Origin: Salinispora arenicola
GTDB taxonomy: Bacteria; Actinomycetota; Actinomycetes; Mycobacteriales; Micromonosporaceae
NCBI RefSeq assembly: GCF_006716065.1
Contig: NZ_VFOL01000001.1
Coordinates: forward strand, 3,100,001-3,164,000
Direction: 5' to 3'
Length of the DNA stretch: 64,000 nt
Made by a program: the position numbers and the translations under genes. Shown here in pieces: positions 50,801-58,936 of this stretch. Within the stretch, counting starts at the first letter, position 1. Each line of letters begins with the position of its first letter. Under the pieces are notes generated by a model. That model was not told the origin of the DNA, searched no databases, and saw only the letters and a program-made list of their open reading frames with translations.

Positions 50801-52159
50801 CGTCGGTCGGTTGTCGGCGTTGTTGTCCCGTTGGTACTGGTAGAGCCAGCTATTGGAGCCGGCGTTGGTCATCGGCGTCCAGAAGTTGAAGCCGTGCGGC
50901 ACCGCCGTCGCCGGGAAGGTGTTCCCGCGGGAGAAGTCAAAGGTGGAGTTCGTGCCCCGGGTGGTCAAGGCGTAGTCGGAGACCCGGTCGTAGGTGGGGC
51001 GCGGTGGGTTCGCGGTCACTCGGATGTCGTCCACCCAGCCCCGGAACGTGCCGGGGCCGGTGGTGCTGTCGTACCCGATCAGGATTCGATCGATCCGCTT
51101 GCCCGCGGCCACGTCGCCGAGGGACGTTCGTTTGATGTTCCACTGGTCGGCGTAGAGCGATTTGGTGGTCCCCTGCGCCTGTGGGCTGAGACCGAAACCG
51201 TATTGGTCCGCCGCGTCGAGGTCGCTGAGGTAGGTGCCGTCGTCAAAGGCCAGGTCGATCGCGGCGTAGGTGCTCGGATAGTCCAGATCGCCCTTGGTCA
51301 GCTCGGGGAAGATCAGGTACGACAGTTCACTGGTCGCGGTGACCGCGATGTCGACATCGAAGATCTTGTTGTAGGCGTAGCCCCGGTCGTCAACGGTCTG
51401 TCCGCCCGAGTACCGGAGCGCGTGCTTGCCGCTCCAGCCGGCGTTGGCCTTGGCGGTGGGGCTTCCTGCCGGCCCGTTGTCGACGACGCTGTACATGGGT
51501 GTCGGCGGCTTGGGGGTGGTGTCGCCGTTCGACAGCTGTAGGTCCGCCAGCTGGACGATGTCTGTGCCGTGGTTGGCCGTGATGTTCAGGCGGTAGTGCA
51601 GGTACTCGGTGCTGTTGCTGAACCGGTACTCCTTGGTCTGGAACCGCTCGGGGAAGTCCTGCCCGGTCTGGGTGTCGAGCGTGACCCAGGTGTCGCCGTC
51701 GGTTGATCCCTGTAGTTCCCAGTCCTTCGGGTCTCGTTCCGGCACGTCGTTGGCGGAGGTGAGGGCGTAGTGCACCACGGTCGCTGGCGTCTCGAGCTGG
51801 GCCCGTACCCAGCCGGTGGGTTCGAAGACCAGCCACTTGGTGGTTGCGTCACCGTCGATCACCCGCCGGACGGTCTCGTTGGGTGGGTTGTCGCCGTTGG
51901 CGGTTACATCGACAATCGTGTCATTGATGTTGCCGGGGATTCCGCCGGAATCTGGATTTCCGGTTACACCGGACATCCTGGGTTTTCCGGCTGCGTCGGT
52001 TTCCACGGTGTTGGTCCACGTCGGCAGCGAATCGTCGCTGTCGAACGAGGAGAAGAAGTCGGTGCCGGGCGTCGGTGCCGCCGCCGCCGGCAGTTGGGTG
52101 CCCGGGATCGCCAGGCCAACGGCGAGCGCGGCTGCGATCGCCATCCGATGTCTGCCCAC
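47876..52159 (-). CDS. Secreted GH92 alpha-mannosidase with two discoidin-like domains and a C-terminal repeat domain
   Basis: 1427 residues with a signal peptide (RMAIAAALAVGLAIPGTQL). Order: N-terminal fragment, discoidin/F5-8C-like domain (about 75-205, DWELQGSTDGDTWVTLDTQT), a carbohydrate-binding-like region (about 215-390), GH92 (about 400-1150), a second discoidin-like domain (about 1190-1285, GWSLQGSYDGDTWTTIDSRT), and about 135 residues of GP-containing repeats. GH92 motifs include EDNGETSAWYLFSALGLYPL. GH92 enzymes are calcium-dependent, inverting exo-alpha-mannosidases. The divergent sugar transporter and the isomerase/kinase genes fit release and use of mannose. GTG start. Confidence 0.9.
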   Translation of the reverse strand: MGRHRMAIAAALAVGLAIPGTQLPAAAAPTPGTDFFSSFDSDDSLPTWTNTVETDAAGKPRMSGVTGNPDSGGIPGNINDTIVDVTANGDNPPNETVRRVIDGDATTKWLVFEPTGWVRAQLETPATVVHYALTSANDVPERDPKDWELQGSTDGDTWVTLDTQTGQDFPERFQTKEYRFSNSTEYLHYRLNITANHGTDIVQLADLQLSNGDTTPKPPTPMYSVVDNGPAGSPTAKANAGWSGKHALRYSGGQTVDDRGYAYNKIFDVDIAVTATSELSYLIFPELTKGDLDYPSTYAAIDLAFDDGTYLSDLDAADQYGFGLSPQAQGTTKSLYADQWNIKRTSLGDVAAGKRIDRILIGYDSTTGPGTFRGWVDDIRVTANPPRPTYDRVSDYALTTRGTNSTFDFSRGNTFPATAVPHGFNFWTPMTNAGSNSWLYQYQRDNNADNRPTIQAFTASHEPSPWIGDRQTFQVMPSTATDTPNANRTARALAFQHANETAKPHYYGVTFDNGLKTEIAPTDHAAMFRFTFTGDRGNLIFDNLNNQGGLTLNSDGTVTGFSDTRLGSGATRMFVYGTVDRPVVAHGGLTGGGGDNVTGYLAFDTSTAKVVTLRIATSLISLDQARKNLALEIAENDTFDSVRARAQDLWDDKLKVIEVEGATDEQLVTLYSNLYRLFLYPNSAHENVGTADAPEWKHAVQSSTSSTLPPGTTPTETGADVVAGKVYVNNGFWDTYRTTWPAYALFSPTMAGELVDGFVQQYKDGGWVSRWSAPGYRNLMTGTSSDVSFADVYVKGVRNFDVRAAYDAAVRNATVVPPGNPNNSSVGRKGLQDSIFRGYTSTAVSEGVSWGLEGYINDFGIANMAAELADDPETPEADRARYREEAEYFRSRALNYVHAFDPAIDFFQGRDASGQWKSTPETYEPHVWGHEHDYTETNGWNFAFHVPHDGQGLASLYGGREALAEKLDEFFATPETGTFPGSYGGIIHEMREARDVRMGMWGFSNQVSHHIPWMYNYAGQPAKTQKIVREVLSRLYLGSEIGQGYAGDEDNGETSAWYLFSALGLYPLQVGSENYVIGSPLFTKATVHLDNGKKIVVNAPNNSADNVYVQGLKVNGKKHDQTWISHDMLADGAVLDFSMGSSPSSWGSGEKALPTSLTPSGEAPQPLSDTPVTGGPAALSDDTSTTVTPVEAPVQWAVEGTPEKVTHYTLTSGPDDGTDPAGWSLQGSYDGDTWTTIDSRTNEQFTWRLQTRSFAVEQPGRYLHYRLTSEGGSSAPVLAEVELLATASPACTETVSGDVKGPLKIDSGVTCLSGATVKGPVTVRSGAALHAVDSTISGPVAVNGAEAVVLQKVQIGGPLAVSHVTGEVSIERTTVKGPVVLTQNQAPVIAAGSVGGPLSCSRNAVAPTDNGVPNSVKGPTSGQCKDL

Positions 52160-52233
52160 GTGAGGTCCTCCAGGGGGTTGCCGGGCGTGATGGGGGTCAC
52201 GCTCGATGGTCTGGAGAAGCGTGTCGGCTGGGC

Positions 52234-52245
52234 GACAACGTTGTC
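52234..52245. promoter_or_regulatory. Putative LacI operator in front of the mannosidase gene
   Basis: GACAACGTTGTC is a perfect 12-bp palindrome with the central CG typical of LacI-family operators, 75 bases upstream of the GH92 start. On the minus strand it overlaps a perfect -35 hexamer, TTGACA (52247-52242), so repressor binding would block polymerase. A near-identical site lies before the divergent transporter operon. Confidence 0.65.
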
Positions 52246-52425
52246 AATAGGCGATGCGTGTTTCCCAGTGGACTATGTGGCGTGGATCTCGTTCGCGAGG
52301 GCTGTGTTCGATTCAGAGGCCAGGAAGGCAGCTCGTTTAGGCTGCCCGTGATGTCATCGTTGCTATTTCGTAGCTGGACCGACATTGACGGAATCAGGTC
52401 ATGGCGAAAGTGTGAATGGCCTTGA

Positions 52426-52437
52426 GACAACGATGTC
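52426..52437. promoter_or_regulatory. Putative LacI operator in front of the sugar ABC operon
   Basis: GACAACGATGTC differs from the mannosidase-side palindrome by one base. It lies 19 bases before the start of the binding-protein gene, downstream of a possible -35 (TTGACG, 52385-52390), a position suited to a roadblock. No clear -10 was found. Confidence 0.6.
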
Positions 52438-52456
52438 ATCCCCAGCGGGAGGAAGC

Positions 52457-53710
52457 ATGGGCAGGATGCGTAGGGCGGCCGTCGCCGCGGTCGGGGCGCT
52501 CGCGTTGCTGTCGCCCGCCGCTTGCGGTGGTGCCGACAGCGAGGCCGACCAGAAGGATGTGGAGGTCTTCACCTGGTGGGCCGACGGGGGTGAGAAGGCC
52601 GGACTGGACGGCCTGGTGGCGACCTTCGACGAGCAGTGTGACTACTCCTTCGTGAACGGAGCGGTCGCCGGTGGCGCCGGATCGAACGCCAAACAGGTGC
52701 TGGCCTCCCGGCTGCAACAGGGCGATGCGCCGGACACCTTCCAGGCCCACGCCGGTGCCGAACTGTCGGACTACATCGCGGCCGGCCAGGTGGAGGATCT
52801 CAGCGCCCTGTACGAGGAATGGGGCCTCACCGAGGCCCTTCCGTCAGGTCTGATCGACAACCTGAGCGTGGACGGCAAGATCTACTCGGTGCCGGCGAAC
52901 ATCCACCGGGCCAACGTCCTCTGGACGAACAAGTCGGTGCTCAGCGATGCCGGCGTCACGGCCGAGCCGACCACGATGGCGGACTTCCTTGCCGCCCTCG
53001 AGACCCTGAAGGCCAAGGGCGTCAGCGCGCCGCTCGCGATCGGCAAGGACTGGTCCCAGCTGATGTTGCTGGAGGCGGTCCTGATCAGTGACCTGGGCCC
53101 AGAGGGTTTCAACGGCCTGTGGAACGGCGGAACCGACTGGAACAGCCCCGACGTCGCCAAGGGGCTGGAGAACTACAAGCAGCTGCTCAGCTACACCAAC
53201 GCGGATCGGGACACCTACGACTGGACCGACGCCGGGAAGCTCCTCATGGACGGCAAGGCCGGCTTCTTCCTGATGGGGGACTGGGCTCCGAGTGACTTCG
53301 AGGCCAAGGGGTTCGCTGACTTCGGCCATGTCGCCTTCCCGGGTAACGGGGACACCTTCCAGTGGCTCGCCGACTCCTTCGTGTTGCCCCAGGGCGCCAA
53401 GAACCCCGAGGGCACCAAGTGCTGGCTGAAGACCGTCGGCAGCGCCGAGGGACAGCAGGCGTTCAACATCAAGAAGGGCTCCATCCCCGCGCGTACCGAC
53501 GTCACCGCGACCGACTACCCCGCCTACCAGCAGTCGGCCATCGAGGCGTGGAAGACCGCCACGCAGGTGCCGTCCTGCGCACACGGTGCCGCCTGCTCGC
53601 AGGGCGCCGTTGAGGCAGCGAATTCCGCGATCGGCAAGTTCTCCAGCGACCAGGACGCGGCGGGACTGCAGAAGGCGATGGCCGCCGCCGCTGCGCTCGG
53701 CAGGAACTAG
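52457..53710 (+). CDS. Sugar ABC transporter substrate-binding lipoprotein (CUT1)
   Basis: 417 residues, extracellular solute-binding protein family 1. A lipoprotein signal ends LLSPAACGGADSEAD. The mature part has VEVFTWWADGGEKAGLDGLV, QGDAPDTFQAHAGAELSDYI and FFLMGDWAPSDFEAKGFADF, typical of sugar binders. The ATG at 52457 follows GGGAGGAAG. It is the first gene of a five-gene operon with two permeases, an isomerase and a kinase. Mannose or short mannosides are the inferred ligand. Confidence 0.9.
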   Translation: MGRMRRAAVAAVGALALLSPAACGGADSEADQKDVEVFTWWADGGEKAGLDGLVATFDEQCDYSFVNGAVAGGAGSNAKQVLASRLQQGDAPDTFQAHAGAELSDYIAAGQVEDLSALYEEWGLTEALPSGLIDNLSVDGKIYSVPANIHRANVLWTNKSVLSDAGVTAEPTTMADFLAALETLKAKGVSAPLAIGKDWSQLMLLEAVLISDLGPEGFNGLWNGGTDWNSPDVAKGLENYKQLLSYTNADRDTYDWTDAGKLLMDGKAGFFLMGDWAPSDFEAKGFADFGHVAFPGNGDTFQWLADSFVLPQGAKNPEGTKCWLKTVGSAEGQQAFNIKKGSIPARTDVTATDYPAYQQSAIEAWKTATQVPSCAHGAACSQGAVEAANSAIGKFSSDQDAAGLQKAMAAAAALGRN

Positions 53711-53724
53711 CACGGCTCGCAGGT

Positions 53725-53775
53725 CCGGTAACCGTACGGCCGAGGTGGATTCTCGCCCAGCCGTGCGGTTACCGG
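53725..53775 (+). promoter_or_regulatory. Large hairpin between binding-protein and permease genes
   Basis: CCGGTAACCGTACGGC (53725-53740) pairs with GCCGTGCGGTTACCGG (53760-53775), 16 bp with one mismatch, around a 19-base loop. It lies in the only sizeable gap of the operon, which fits mRNA stabilisation or partial termination so that the binding protein is made in excess. Confidence 0.65.
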
Positions 53776-53821
53776 CCCCGGTTGACGTACCGTCCGCCCG
53801 CCACCCGTACAGGAAACTGCC

Positions 53822-54718
53822 ATGCTTACTCGCGTCAGGCGATGGGGCCCCGGCCTGCTGCTGATCTCCCCCTCGTTGCTCCTGCTTGGAGTGTTCGTCT
53901 ACGGCCTTATCGGTTGGACGGTCAAGGTCTCGATGTCGGACCGGCACACCGCCGCCGAGTCGGACGGATTCGTCGGCCTCAGCAACTACGTCGATCTATT
54001 CACCAATGACATCAACGGCCGATTCGTGCACTCGCTGCGGAATCTGCTGATCTTCACGGTCGTGTTCCTGCTCGGCACGATGCTGTTGGGCCTGCTCTGG
54101 GCGTTCCTCCTGGAGCGTGGGGTCCGGGCAGAAGGCGTGTTCCGAACCGTCTACCTGTTTCCCATGGCCGTCTCGTTCGTCGCCTCCGGCGTGGTCTGGC
54201 GATGGCTGATGAACTCGGCGCAGGGCGACGACGCCGGCGGTCTGAACGCGGTTTTCGGGCAGCTGAATCTCGGCTTTCTGCAGAATCCCTGGTGGACTGA
54301 CCCGGACTGGGGCATGGTCGCGATGGCGGTTCCAGCGATCTGGCAGCTCTCCGGCTACGTCATGGCGCTGTTCCTTGCCGGGTTCCGCGGCATACCGGCG
54401 GAACTACGCGAGGCCGCCGCTGTCGACGGGGCCAGCACCTTTCAGCTCTACCGGCGCGTCATCTTCCCCCAACTAACCCCGGTGGCGCTGTCGGCGTTGA
54501 TCATTGTCGGACACATGTCGATGAAGATGTTCGACCTGATCATGTCTGTGTCCGGCGCACAGTGGCTGACCGAGGTACCGGCCGTCTACGTCTGGCAGAC
54601 CCTGCTGACCAGTGACTACGCCAAGGCTTCGGCGATCTCGGTGATCCTGTTGCTGCTGGTCGCGGTCGTCATCGTGCCATACCTGGTGCAGACGATGAGA
54701 ACGGAGCGACGTTCGTGA
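53822..54718 (+). CDS. Sugar ABC transporter permease (MalF type)
   Basis: 298 residues with six hydrophobic segments. The cytoplasmic coupling loop EAAAVDGASTFQLYRRVIFP is the EAA motif that contacts the ATPase. The short N-terminus and FRTVYLFPMAVSFVASGVVW are typical of CUT1 permeases. It overlaps the next permease by 4 bases. No ATP-binding gene is present in the operon, so a shared MsiK-like ATPase from elsewhere is expected. Confidence 0.92.
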   Translation: MLTRVRRWGPGLLLISPSLLLLGVFVYGLIGWTVKVSMSDRHTAAESDGFVGLSNYVDLFTNDINGRFVHSLRNLLIFTVVFLLGTMLLGLLWAFLLERGVRAEGVFRTVYLFPMAVSFVASGVVWRWLMNSAQGDDAGGLNAVFGQLNLGFLQNPWWTDPDWGMVAMAVPAIWQLSGYVMALFLAGFRGIPAELREAAAVDGASTFQLYRRVIFPQLTPVALSALIIVGHMSMKMFDLIMSVSGAQWLTEVPAVYVWQTLLTSDYAKASAISVILLLLVAVVIVPYLVQTMRTERRS

Positions 54719-55614
54719 CCACCACGACCATCCAGCGGACGTCCCCGTCCCCGCCAACCGCCGCAGGTCCGCCCCGACAGCGCCGAGGCACCGCCGCGGG
54801 CATCATCGGCCGCACCGTTCGATACGCCCTACTGCTGTTCTTCCTGCTCATCGTCCTGATGCCGGCGTACGTCCTTGTTGTGACCAGCTTCAAGTCGGGC
54901 TCTGACATCGGTGTGACCGGGCAGTGGAATCTGCCCGAGCGGTGGAGCACCGAATCATGGACCAAGGCGTGGACGGCCCTGGGCCCGTCGTTCGTCCGGA
55001 CCTTCCAACTCGCCATCCCGGTCGCAGTGATCTCCTCACTGCTCGGCGCGGCGAACGGCTTCGTCCTGTCCCGATGGCGGTTTCCCGGCGCGGACATCGT
55101 GTTCACCCTGATCCTGTTCGGGATGTTCATCCCGTACCAGGCGGTGATGATTCCGTTGCGGGAGGTCGTCAGCACACTCGGAGTTCCGTCGGGTATTCCG
55201 ACGCTGATCTTCGTGCACTGCATCTACGGCATCCCGATCTGCACGCTGATCTTCCGTAACTACTACGCCACCACGGTGCCGGTGGAAATGGTCGAGGCCG
55301 CGTGGGTCGACGGCGCGGGCCTCATCCGTACCTTCCGGTCGATCATCCTTCCGGTGTCGATCCCGGGCTTCGTGGTAGCCGTGATCTGGCAGTTCACCTC
55401 CGCCTGGAACGACTATCTGTTCGCCATCTTCCTGTCCAACACCCGCAACGGGCCGATCACGATCGCGCTCAACGCCCTCGCGGGAGCCCAGTCCCCCGAC
55501 TACGCGGCCTCGATGGCCGGTGCGCTGATCACCTCGCTGCCCACCCTGGTGGTCTACGTACTCCTGGGGCGCTGGTTCATCGGTGGCCTGATGGCGGGAT
55601 CGGTGAAGAGCTGA
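54715..55614 (+). CDS. Sugar ABC transporter permease (MalG type)
   Basis: 299 residues, six hydrophobic segments. The EAA loop reads EAAWVDGAGLIRTFRSIILP; the N-terminal segment LLLFFLLIVLMPAYVLVVTS is typical of the second CUT1 permease. The GTG start lies in a GTGA overlap with the first permease, and the isomerase gene begins 2 bases after its stop. It forms a heterodimer with the upstream permease. Confidence 0.92.
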   Translation: MTTTTIQRTSPSPPTAAGPPRQRRGTAAGIIGRTVRYALLLFFLLIVLMPAYVLVVTSFKSGSDIGVTGQWNLPERWSTESWTKAWTALGPSFVRTFQLAIPVAVISSLLGAANGFVLSRWRFPGADIVFTLILFGMFIPYQAVMIPLREVVSTLGVPSGIPTLIFVHCIYGIPICTLIFRNYYATTVPVEMVEAAWVDGAGLIRTFRSIILPVSIPGFVVAVIWQFTSAWNDYLFAIFLSNTRNGPITIALNALAGAQSPDYAASMAGALITSLPTLVVYVLLGRWFIGGLMAGSVKS

Positions 55615-55615
55615 C

Positions 55616-56893
55616 ATGACCGAACACCTCCCCACCCGGCCGGCGAACTCACCCGACCAGATCACGTCCACCCCCCATCAGCGTCTCCTCGTCACCCAGG
55701 CCGACGCACTGCTTCACGCCGCCCGTGCCTCGGTGCGGCCCGAGGGAGGGTTCTGGTGGGTGACCGAACGTGGCGAACCCGATCCCCGTGAGCCGCTCCA
55801 CACCTGGATCGCCTGTCGGATGACTCATGTCTTCGCCCTCGCCCACCTCGGACAGGCCCCCGACACCGCCCATGGGGTCGACCACGGTGTCGCCACGCTG
55901 CGCGGCACGCTGCGTGACGCACGGCACGGCGGCTGGTTCAGCGCGGTGGATCTGAGTGGTGAACCGGTCACCGACCGGAAATCCGCGTACGAGCACGCTT
56001 TTGTCCTGCTGGCGGCGAGCAGCGCCACCCGTGCCGGTAGGCCGGGCGCCGAACAGCTACTGGACGAGGCGCTCAACGTGGTACACGACCGGTTCTGGGA
56101 CGAGGCCGCCGGCCGGACCCGGGAGTCCTGGAACCGTGACTGGTCCGAGTCGGAGCCCTACCGGGGCGCGAACAGCAGTATGCACATGGTCGAGGCGTTC
56201 CTGGCCGCCGGCGACGTCACTGGGGACCGCCGCTGGGCGCAACGCGCGCTGGCGATCTGCGATCACCTGGTGCACGACGTGGCCGCCCGACACCACTGGC
56301 GGCTGCCCGAGCACTTCACCACCGACTGGGAACCGCAGCTGGACTACAACCTCGCACAGCCCGCGGACCCCTTCCGGCCATACGGATCCACCGTGGGCCA
56401 CTGGCTGGAGTGGGCCCGACTGCTGCTGCATCTCGAAACCGCGCTCGCGGCGCCACCTGCCTGGCTACTCGATGACGCGCGTGCGCTGTTCACCGCGGCG
56501 GTCACCCGTGGCTGGTCGGTCGACGGCGCGGACGGCTTCGTCTACACCCTCGACTGGACGGACCAGCCGGTCGTCCGTTCCCGGATGCACTGGGTGCTCG
56601 CCGAGGCGATCGGGGCCGCTGCCACGCTCTGGCGTCGCACCGGCGACGAACACTACGAGCACTGGTACCACGTCTTCTGGGACTACGCTGGCCGCCACCT
56701 CATCGACGAGGACACCGGACAGTGGCGCCACGAGCTGGACGAGACGAACCAGCCGGCGAGTCTGGTCTGGCACGGCCGTCCCGACGTGTATCACGCCTAC
56801 CAGGCCATCCTTTTGTCCCAGTCACCGATCACGCCCAGCCTCGCGGGTCTGTTCGCTCCCGCGCCGACGAACCACGTGGAGGAGGACCGGTGA
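55616..56893 (+). CDS. AGE-family sugar isomerase, probable D-mannose isomerase
   Basis: 425 residues of the (alpha/alpha)6-barrel AGE family, which includes N-acylglucosamine 2-epimerases and mannose/fructose isomerases. Visible: GGFWWVTERGEPDPREPLHT, RGANSSMHMVEAFLAAGDVT and HWVLAEAIGAAATLWRRTGD with the catalytic His region. Together with a mannosidase and a fructokinase in one regulon, conversion of mannose to fructose is the simplest reading. Epimerase activity on another sugar remains possible. It overlaps the kinase gene by 4 bases. Confidence 0.85.
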   Translation: MTEHLPTRPANSPDQITSTPHQRLLVTQADALLHAARASVRPEGGFWWVTERGEPDPREPLHTWIACRMTHVFALAHLGQAPDTAHGVDHGVATLRGTLRDARHGGWFSAVDLSGEPVTDRKSAYEHAFVLLAASSATRAGRPGAEQLLDEALNVVHDRFWDEAAGRTRESWNRDWSESEPYRGANSSMHMVEAFLAAGDVTGDRRWAQRALAICDHLVHDVAARHHWRLPEHFTTDWEPQLDYNLAQPADPFRPYGSTVGHWLEWARLLLHLETALAAPPAWLLDDARALFTAAVTRGWSVDGADGFVYTLDWTDQPVVRSRMHWVLAEAIGAAATLWRRTGDEHYEHWYHVFWDYAGRHLIDEDTGQWRHELDETNQPASLVWHGRPDVYHAYQAILLSQSPITPSLAGLFAPAPTNHVEEDR

Positions 56894-57852
56894 TCGCGGT
56901 CATTGGTGAGGCACTGGTCGATCTGGTCGCGGAGGATACGTCTGGTGGCTACCGTGCTGTACCCGGCGGTTCACCGGCCAACGTCGCGCTCACCCTGGCC
57001 CGGCTCGAGCAGCCGGTTCGGCTGCTCGCCCGGCTCGGTAGCGACGGTTTCGGTCAGCGAATCCGCGGCCACCTCCACCAGAACGGAGTAGATCTGAGCT
57101 GGGCGGTCCCCGCCGCCGAGCCGACCTCGCTGGTAGTAGCCACGCTCGACGACTCCGGCCAGGCCACCTACCAGTGCTACCTGGGCGGGACCGCCGACTG
57201 GCAGTGGACCGCGGACGAACTGCCGGACCTCACCGGAACCGGGATCACCGCGCTGCACACCGGGTCACTGGCGCTCGCCCTGCCACCTGGCGCGGCGATC
57301 CTCGAGGACCTCTTCGATCGGGAGAAGCGCCGAGACGCCCGCACCCTGTCGATCGATCTCAACCTGCGCCCGACCATCGTTCAGGACCGCGACGGCGAGC
57401 AGCGGCGGGTCGAGCGGCAGGTGCACACCGCACACATCGTGAAGGCAAGCGAGGAGGACCTCGACTGGCTCTACCCGGACCGCACCATTGATCAGGTCAT
57501 GGCCGAATGGCGGGCGGCCGGGGTGGCCTGTGCGGTGGTGACCCGCGGCGCCGCCGGCAGTTGTCTGCTCGCGCCGGACGGGCGGCTGTACCAGCAGTCA
57601 GCGAGGCAGGGCGATGTGGTCGACACCGTTGGTGCTGGCGACGCCTTCACCGGGGGCTTGCTCGCCGCGCTCGCTGACTTCGGTGCGCTCGGTGACCAGC
57701 CCGGCGCCCGCCTCGCCGCCGTTACGCCGAGTCAGTGGCGCCAGGGGCTTGACCAGGCCAGCACCGTTGCCGCGCTCACCTGTGCCCGGCGGGGTGCCGA
57801 TCCACCCACGCTCGCCGATGCTGTCGCGGTGCCGACCACGGGGCCGGCGTAG
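56890..57852 (+). CDS. PfkB-family fructokinase
   Basis: 320 residues, starting at GTG 56890 (VIAVIGEALVDLVAEDTSGG) in the GTGA overlap with the isomerase gene, behind GGAGGA. Substrate and ATP motifs: YRAVPGGSPANVALTLARLE, LSIDLNLRPTIVQD, and the C-terminal VDTVGAGDAFTGGLLAALAD with its catalytic Asp. Fructose is inferred from similarity to bacterial fructokinases and from the isomerase next to it. Confidence 0.88.
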   Translation: MIAVIGEALVDLVAEDTSGGYRAVPGGSPANVALTLARLEQPVRLLARLGSDGFGQRIRGHLHQNGVDLSWAVPAAEPTSLVVATLDDSGQATYQCYLGGTADWQWTADELPDLTGTGITALHTGSLALALPPGAAILEDLFDREKRRDARTLSIDLNLRPTIVQDRDGEQRRVERQVHTAHIVKASEEDLDWLYPDRTIDQVMAEWRAAGVACAVVTRGAAGSCLLAPDGRLYQQSARQGDVVDTVGAGDAFTGGLLAALADFGALGDQPGARLAAVTPSQWRQGLDQASTVAALTCARRGADPPTLADAVAVPTTGPA

Positions 57853-57858
57853 CGACCT

Positions 57859-57903
57859 GGGATCCGGCCAACAGCGTCAGCGGGTGGTGCGTGGCCGGAT
57901 CCC
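57859..57903. terminator. Bidirectional hairpin between fructokinase and lacI-type genes
   Basis: Perfect 12-bp arms GGGATCCGGCCA (57859-57870) and TGGCCGGATCCC (57892-57903) with a 21-base loop, between convergent stop codons. Confidence 0.7.
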
Positions 57904-57919
57904 CGCGGCGAATCGGCCC

Positions 57920-58936
57920 TCAGCCCAGGCCGCGCTGCACCAGATGCGTCGGCAGGACCGTGGTCGACGGCCACGACCGATTTCCGCCGATGCGCCCGAA
58001 CAGCTGCTCCGTCGCGACCCGTGCCAGTTCGCGCTGGTCGTAGGCGATGACGGTGAACGGTCTGGGCATCAGATGGGACAGTTCGAAGTCATCAAAACCG
58101 ACCAACGCCGCATTGTTTCCTCGGCGGTGGAGCTCCTGGAGCGCGCCGAGCGTGAGGCGATTGTTGGCGCAGAAGAAAGCCGTGGGCTGGTCGGCCAGAT
58201 CGAACATGTCTGCCACCGCCTGGCTGGCCTGTTCGGGACCCTCTATTCCGCTCCGCACCAAAGCCTCGTCGTACGGGATTCCGGCACCTGACAACTCGGC
58301 CTGTACACCGGCCAATCGCTCACGCATTGTGTACACGCTCAACGAACCCAACAAAATTCCGATCCGCCGGTGCCCCGTGTCGAGCAGTGAGCGGATTCCG
58401 GCGCGACTTCCGCCCTGGTTGTCCAGGAGGACCACGTCGGCGAGGAGCTGCCCCGGCGGCCGGTCGAGAAACACCGCCGGCAGACCCATCTCCACCTCCC
58501 GTCGAAGGAAGGAATGGTCCACGCCGGCCGGAACCACGAGCAGGCCGTCCACCCGGCGCTGCGCCATCTCCAGCAACAGCGTGCGTTCGCGCTCCGGATC
58601 CTCTTCCGAGGATGCGGTGATCAGTAGTGTCTGGTGTGCTGCCGCGATCTCCGCCGCGACACCCGCGATCTCCGCGTAGAAGGGGTTGGCGATCTCCTCG
58701 ATGAGCAGGCCGATCGTTGAACTGACCTGCTGGGATCGAAGGTTGCGGGCAATGCCGTTGCGCCGGAACCCCAACTCCGAGATGGCGGTCATGACTCGCC
58801 CGGCAAGTTCAGGGCCCACTGCCGGCTCGTTGTTGACCACGCGGGAGACGGTCTTGAGGCTGACACCGGCATGCCGCGCAACATCCACCATCGTGGGCCG
58901 TCTGGGCTGGGGGGGCTTGGCCGGGTGATGCAGCAT
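57920..58936 (-). CDS. LacI-family transcriptional regulator
   Basis: 338 residues. The N-terminal HTH reads TMVDVARHAGVSLKTVSRVV with the hinge helix LGFRRNGIARNLRSQQ. The periplasmic-binding-protein-like core has IGLLIEEIANPFYAEIAGVA and TAFFCANNRLTLGALQELH. It is convergent with the mannoside operon and is the likely repressor of both the operon and the GH92 gene, through the two GACAACG(A/T)TGTC sites. No such site was seen in front of its own gene. Confidence 0.9.
   Translation of the reverse strand: MLHHPAKPPQPRRPTMVDVARHAGVSLKTVSRVVNNEPAVGPELAGRVMTAISELGFRRNGIARNLRSQQVSSTIGLLIEEIANPFYAEIAGVAAEIAAAHQTLLITASSEEDPERERTLLLEMAQRRVDGLLVVPAGVDHSFLRREVEMGLPAVFLDRPPGQLLADVVLLDNQGGSRAGIRSLLDTGHRRIGILLGSLSVYTMRERLAGVQAELSGAGIPYDEALVRSGIEGPEQASQAVADMFDLADQPTAFFCANNRLTLGALQELHRRGNNAALVGFDDFELSHLMPRPFTVIAYDQRELARVATEQLFGRIGGNRSWPSTTVLPTHLVQRGLG

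Noticed and set aside
50066..51541. 491-codon plus-strand frame opposite the GH92 gene
   Set aside because: A shadow of the mannosidase reading frame; Val/Gly/Arg-rich with no domain.
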